Below are positions 61,357 through 64,000 of a DNA stretch of 64,000 nucleotides, one piece after another. Under the pieces are notes generated by a model. The model was not told where the DNA came from and made no database searches. It saw only the letters and a program-made list of their open reading frames with translations. A program made the translations under genes and the position numbers. Every line of letters begins with the position of its first letter. The first letter of the stretch is position 1. The stretch is taken from NCBI RefSeq assembly GCF_047922965.1, contig NZ_CP150481.1:4392700-4456699 (forward strand), in the 5' to 3' direction. This DNA comes from Neptunicella plasticusilytica. Its GTDB lineage: Bacteria; Pseudomonadota; Gammaproteobacteria; Enterobacterales; Alteromonadaceae.

Positions 61357-63009
61357 CTATTTTATTTTCATACCTTTCTTTTCCATCCCGGCGTAAATGA
61401 TTTTAGCCTGGGTAATGGTAATCAGGTTACTGACTAACCAGTACAATACCAGTCCAGCCGGGAACCACAGGAAGAATACTGTCATCATCACCGGCATCCA
61501 CTGCATAATTTTTTGCTGCATCGGATCTTGTACGGTAGCAGGATTCAGTTTTTGCAGCAGGAACATACTGGCGCCCATTAATATTGGCAACACATAGTAA
61601 GGATCCTGTACTGACAGATCGTTGATCCATAAAAAGAATTCAGCATGACGGAATTCTACGCTTTCCAAAAAGACATAATACAAGGCCAGGAATATCGGCA
61701 TTTGCAATAGCAACGGGAAGCAGCCACCCATCGGGTTAACTTTTTCCTTTTTGTACAATTCCATCATACCTTGTGACATTTTTTGTCTATCGTCACCGTA
61801 ACGTTCTTTAAGGGCGGCCATTTTGGGCTGCAGGGCGCGCATTTTACCCATGGATACGTATTGGGCTTTGGTTAACGGATACATGGCGCCTTTTACGATA
61901 ATGGTAATAATGATAATTGCCACACCCCAGTTGCCCACAAAGCTTTGGATAAATTTCAGCAAGGCAAATAATGGCTGGGAAATCCACCAAAGGATGCCGT
62001 AGTCTACAGTTAAATCCAAACCCTTGGCTAAATGCTCTAATGCATCCTGATTTTTAGGGCCAAGATATAATTCACTGCTGATGCTTGCTTGTTGACCTGG
62101 TTCTATTACGACAGGTTGACCGGTATAGCCGATAGTCGCGTAGGCACCATTGCTACTACTTTTGGTAAACAAGGTATTTTGTTCCTGTTCTGGCGGGATC
62201 CAGGCTGACACAAAATAATGTTCCAGCATGGCAACCCAGCCACCTTGAGTCACTTTTCGTAAGTTAGATTCATCAATGTCATCAAAGGTGTATTTTTCGT
62301 AGCGGGTTTCGGCGGTTGAAAAGGCGCTACCACGGTAGGTGGGCATAAACATACCACCGCTTTTTTGTCCTTCAACGGCTTGTTTTAACTGAGCATATTG
62401 TTGAATGTTAGCCGGATTTTCACTGTTGTTTTGAATATCATATTTTACTTCAACATTGTGTTTACCAGCGTGGAAAATAAAGCTTTTGGTTACTGCAATA
62501 CCGTCGGCGGATTGCCAGGTTAGCGGAACAACCAGTTCTTCGCCATTTAATACATAGCTGTCAGCGGTTGTTTGATAAACCGGGCGACCGTCTTTGCTGG
62601 AATCAGGACCATCGGTGCCAATCAAACCACTTTGAGCGATGTACAAGGTTGCTTGATCCGGTCTGAGTAAACTAAAGGTATCATCTGACCCTTGTGTGAC
62701 CGAAAAGTCATTTAGATTAGCACTGACAATATCACCACCTTTGGTATTGATTAGCAGTTCTAAGGTATCTGTACTGATTCTGATGGTTTTAGCGTCGTTA
62801 GCTACGGCTGCGACCGGATTAACAATAGTTGAAGCAGGTACATCCTGACCGGCAGGAATATCACTATTGACGTCAGCTTGTTGCTGATCGTTGATGATTT
62901 GTTGAGGGGGAGCAACCGGTTTAGGGCTGTAATCCACTTGCCATTGTTGCCACAGTAAAAAACTGACAAACAGTAGACCTATTACTAATAAACTACGTTG
63001 GGATTCCAT
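61357..63009 (-). CDS. yidC: membrane protein insertase YidC
   Basis: A 550-residue insertase. An uncleaved N-terminal helix (SLLVIGLLFVSFLLWQQW) is followed by a periplasmic domain of about 320 residues and five conserved helices. The C1 loop segment ALKERYGDDRQKMSQGM and PMGGCFPLLLQMPIFLALYYVF are conserved. The groove position of E. coli Arg366 is Lys373 here (IIVKGAMYPL). It inserts membrane proteins including AtpE. It lies directly after yidD. Confidence 0.97.
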   Translation of the reverse strand: MESQRSLLVIGLLFVSFLLWQQWQVDYSPKPVAPPQQIINDQQQADVNSDIPAGQDVPASTIVNPVAAVANDAKTIRISTDTLELLINTKGGDIVSANLNDFSVTQGSDDTFSLLRPDQATLYIAQSGLIGTDGPDSSKDGRPVYQTTADSYVLNGEELVVPLTWQSADGIAVTKSFIFHAGKHNVEVKYDIQNNSENPANIQQYAQLKQAVEGQKSGGMFMPTYRGSAFSTAETRYEKYTFDDIDESNLRKVTQGGWVAMLEHYFVSAWIPPEQEQNTLFTKSSSNGAYATIGYTGQPVVIEPGQQASISSELYLGPKNQDALEHLAKGLDLTVDYGILWWISQPLFALLKFIQSFVGNWGVAIIIITIIVKGAMYPLTKAQYVSMGKMRALQPKMAALKERYGDDRQKMSQGMMELYKKEKVNPMGGCFPLLLQMPIFLALYYVFLESVEFRHAEFFLWINDLSVQDPYYVLPILMGASMFLLQKLNPATVQDPMQQKIMQWMPVMMTVFFLWFPAGLVLYWLVSNLITITQAKIIYAGMEKKGMKIK

Positions 63010-63014
63010 AATAT

Positions 63015-63266
63015 TTACTTCATTTCTCGTTGTTTAGGTGGCACGGGATCAAAACCCCCCGAATGTAAAGGTTGGCATTTTAATATGCGTTTAACAGTTA
63101 ACCAACACCCAATCCAGCTTCCGTGAACTTTAATTGCTTCAATAGAATAATGAGAGCAAGTTGGGTGAAAACGACACTGTTGTCCCAAAATGGGCGATAG
63201 CCAACGTTGATACCCCTTTATCAAACAGATAAAGAAGGATTGCAGCGGCGAAATATTTTTTTCCAT
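63015..63266 (-). CDS. yidD: membrane protein insertion efficiency factor YidD
   Basis: An 83-residue small membrane-associated protein with FICLIKGYQRWLSPILG and the family block CRFHPTCSHYSIEAI; GGFDPVPP ends the conserved part. YidD helps YidC-dependent insertion. Its start overlaps the rnpA coding sequence by 46 bases in another frame, as is common for this pair. Confidence 0.95.
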   Translation of the reverse strand: MEKNISPLQSFFICLIKGYQRWLSPILGQQCRFHPTCSHYSIEAIKVHGSWIGCWLTVKRILKCQPLHSGGFDPVPPKQREMK

Positions 63267-63589
63267 AATTTGTCCAGGAGATTAAAAATTTCCTGATTAG
63301 TCATGCTATCCAGTCCACTTTTGCCAATAACTACTATATCAATATTTCCAAGTCCGGATTGATGATGGCGAAAACTCTCACGAATAATACGCTTTATGCG
63401 ATTTCTGTCATGGGCTTTTTTGACCCTTTTTTTCGCAATGGTAATGCCTAAACGAGCGTTAGTGAGTTGGTTTGTTCTAGCGAGTAAAGTTATTTGGGGG
63501 GAAGGAGCTGAAGTTGCATCTTGAAATACATTTCCGAAATGGGTGGGAGTGAGTAGTCTCACGTCCCGAGAAAAAGTATTTTCACCCAC
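63221..63589 (-). CDS. rnpA: ribonuclease P protein component
   Basis: A 122-residue basic protein of RNase P, which matures tRNA 5' ends. The RNR signature lies in KKAHDRNRIKRIIRESFR, and SRDVRLLTPTHFGNVF is the canonical N-terminal block. No ATG is available; GTG 63589 is taken as start, 14 bases after rpmH. Length is normal. Confidence 0.94.
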   Translation of the reverse strand: MGENTFSRDVRLLTPTHFGNVFQDATSAPSPQITLLARTNQLTNARLGITIAKKRVKKAHDRNRIKRIIRESFRHHQSGLGNIDIVVIGKSGLDSMTNQEIFNLLDKLWKKIFRRCNPSLSV

Positions 63590-63603
63590 TTCGACAAATG
63601 CAT

Positions 63604-63738
63604 TTATGCAGATAAACGAGCACGGCCTTTGGCGCGGCGACGCGCTAAAACCTGACGGCCGTTTTTCGTTGCCATACGAGCACGAAAGCCGTGTGAACGT
63701 TTACGCTTTAAATTACTTGGTTGAAATGTTCTTTTCAT
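63604..63738 (-). CDS. rpmH: ribosomal protein L34
   Basis: A 44-residue basic ribosomal protein reading MKRTFQPSNLKRKRSHG and then FRARMATKNGRQVLARRR, the invariant L34 sequence. It leads the rpmH-rnpA-yidD-yidC unit. Confidence 0.97.
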   Translation of the reverse strand: MKRTFQPSNLKRKRSHGFRARMATKNGRQVLARRRAKGRARLSA

Positions 63739-64000
63739 GACCTAATCCGCTGCTGTAACGTTAATAAAACCTATTGAACACATTGGCGCTCAAAAAGGAC
63801 GCTGAATTCTAGAGATCCAAAGTCAATAAGTCAATCAATGATCAAAGATAAATAGGCTGAATCACGAAAAAAAGCTAAATTTTCAATCTGTCCTGTTAAT
63901 AACTTAATTAATATTGATATGTTATTCACAGATTTAATGGATGATTTCGCTAAATTCTTTATTTCTAAGTCAGTTTTTATACAGATAACTTTCTATTGTA
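63739..64000. other. rpmH upstream region, expected rpmH-dnaA intergenic
   Basis: The last 262 bases hold no gene. They contain AT-rich sequence and a DnaA-like box, TTATTCACA (63922-63930). In relatives dnaA starts divergently here, so this is likely the shared promoter region of rpmH and dnaA. That dnaA follows is inferred, not seen. Confidence 0.6.

Noticed and set aside
1..64000. CRISPR arrays, tRNA and rRNA genes, prophage
   Set aside because: No regularly spaced direct repeats, no tRNA cloverleaf or rRNA sequence and no phage structural genes were recognised.

Overview
The window is a chromosomal segment of a gammaproteobacterium, most likely from the Alteromonadales/Shewanella side of the group. 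The evidence is the origin layout on the right: an AT-rich DnaA-box region between mnmG and mioC, flanked by rpmH-rnpA-yidD-yidC-yajQ-mnmE on one side and mnmG-rsmG-parA-parB-atpIBEFHAGDC on the other. The protein sequences are E. coli-like throughout these core blocks. No rRNA, tRNA, CRISPR array or intact mobile element was seen.

Positions 1-19.7 kb form a PEP-CTERM/exosortase-A accessory locus. It holds the end of a phosphomannomutase gene, the TPR lipoprotein PrsT, two near-identical PEP-CTERM proteins, an acyltransferase-ThiF-nitroreductase cassette, a patatin-like lipase, a nucleotide-sugar epimerase and dehydrogenase pair, and a secreted serine protease. These are followed by a rightward series: a Tat-signal protein, a PqqD-like chaperone, an HprK-related kinase, a nucleotidyltransferase, and the two-component pair PrsK/PrsR. 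The exosortase itself and most polysaccharide genes must lie left of the window. The most interesting signal is regulatory. Both PEP-CTERM genes and the Tat/PqqD/HprK operon have a sigma-54-type promoter (TGGYNN-N5-TTGCW). Each is preceded, 51-87 bases upstream, by the same 18-base element GTGTCA-N5-TTTTACA in the same orientation. This is a strong candidate for the PrsR enhancer and ties the uncharacterised peptide-modification-like cassette to the PEP-CTERM regulon.

Positions 19.7-45 kb mix metabolic and repair genes. They include DUF1203, an AraC-MGMT protein overlapping a 2OG-Fe(II) oxygenase, glmS-deoR-glmU with a candidate operator, a diguanylate cyclase, a transporter-ogt-Ada/AlkA repair operon, and speBA. 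The conserved lptM-lysA-dapF-DUF484-xerC-HAD operon follows, with lptM only 55 residues long. Then come cysE, a GlyGly-CTERM-like surface protein, an alkyltransferase-like protein, a DTW tRNA-modifying enzyme, rluF and a chemoreceptor.

Positions 45-64 kb are the core origin-proximal region, almost entirely on the minus strand: ATP synthase, chromosome partitioning, rRNA and tRNA modification, oriC, a mioC-dnaT-dnaC operon beside the origin, mnmE, yajQ, the YidC insertase and the rpmH-rnpA start. A frameshifted IS3-type OrfA remnant sits between oriC and dnaC. dnaA is expected just beyond the right edge.
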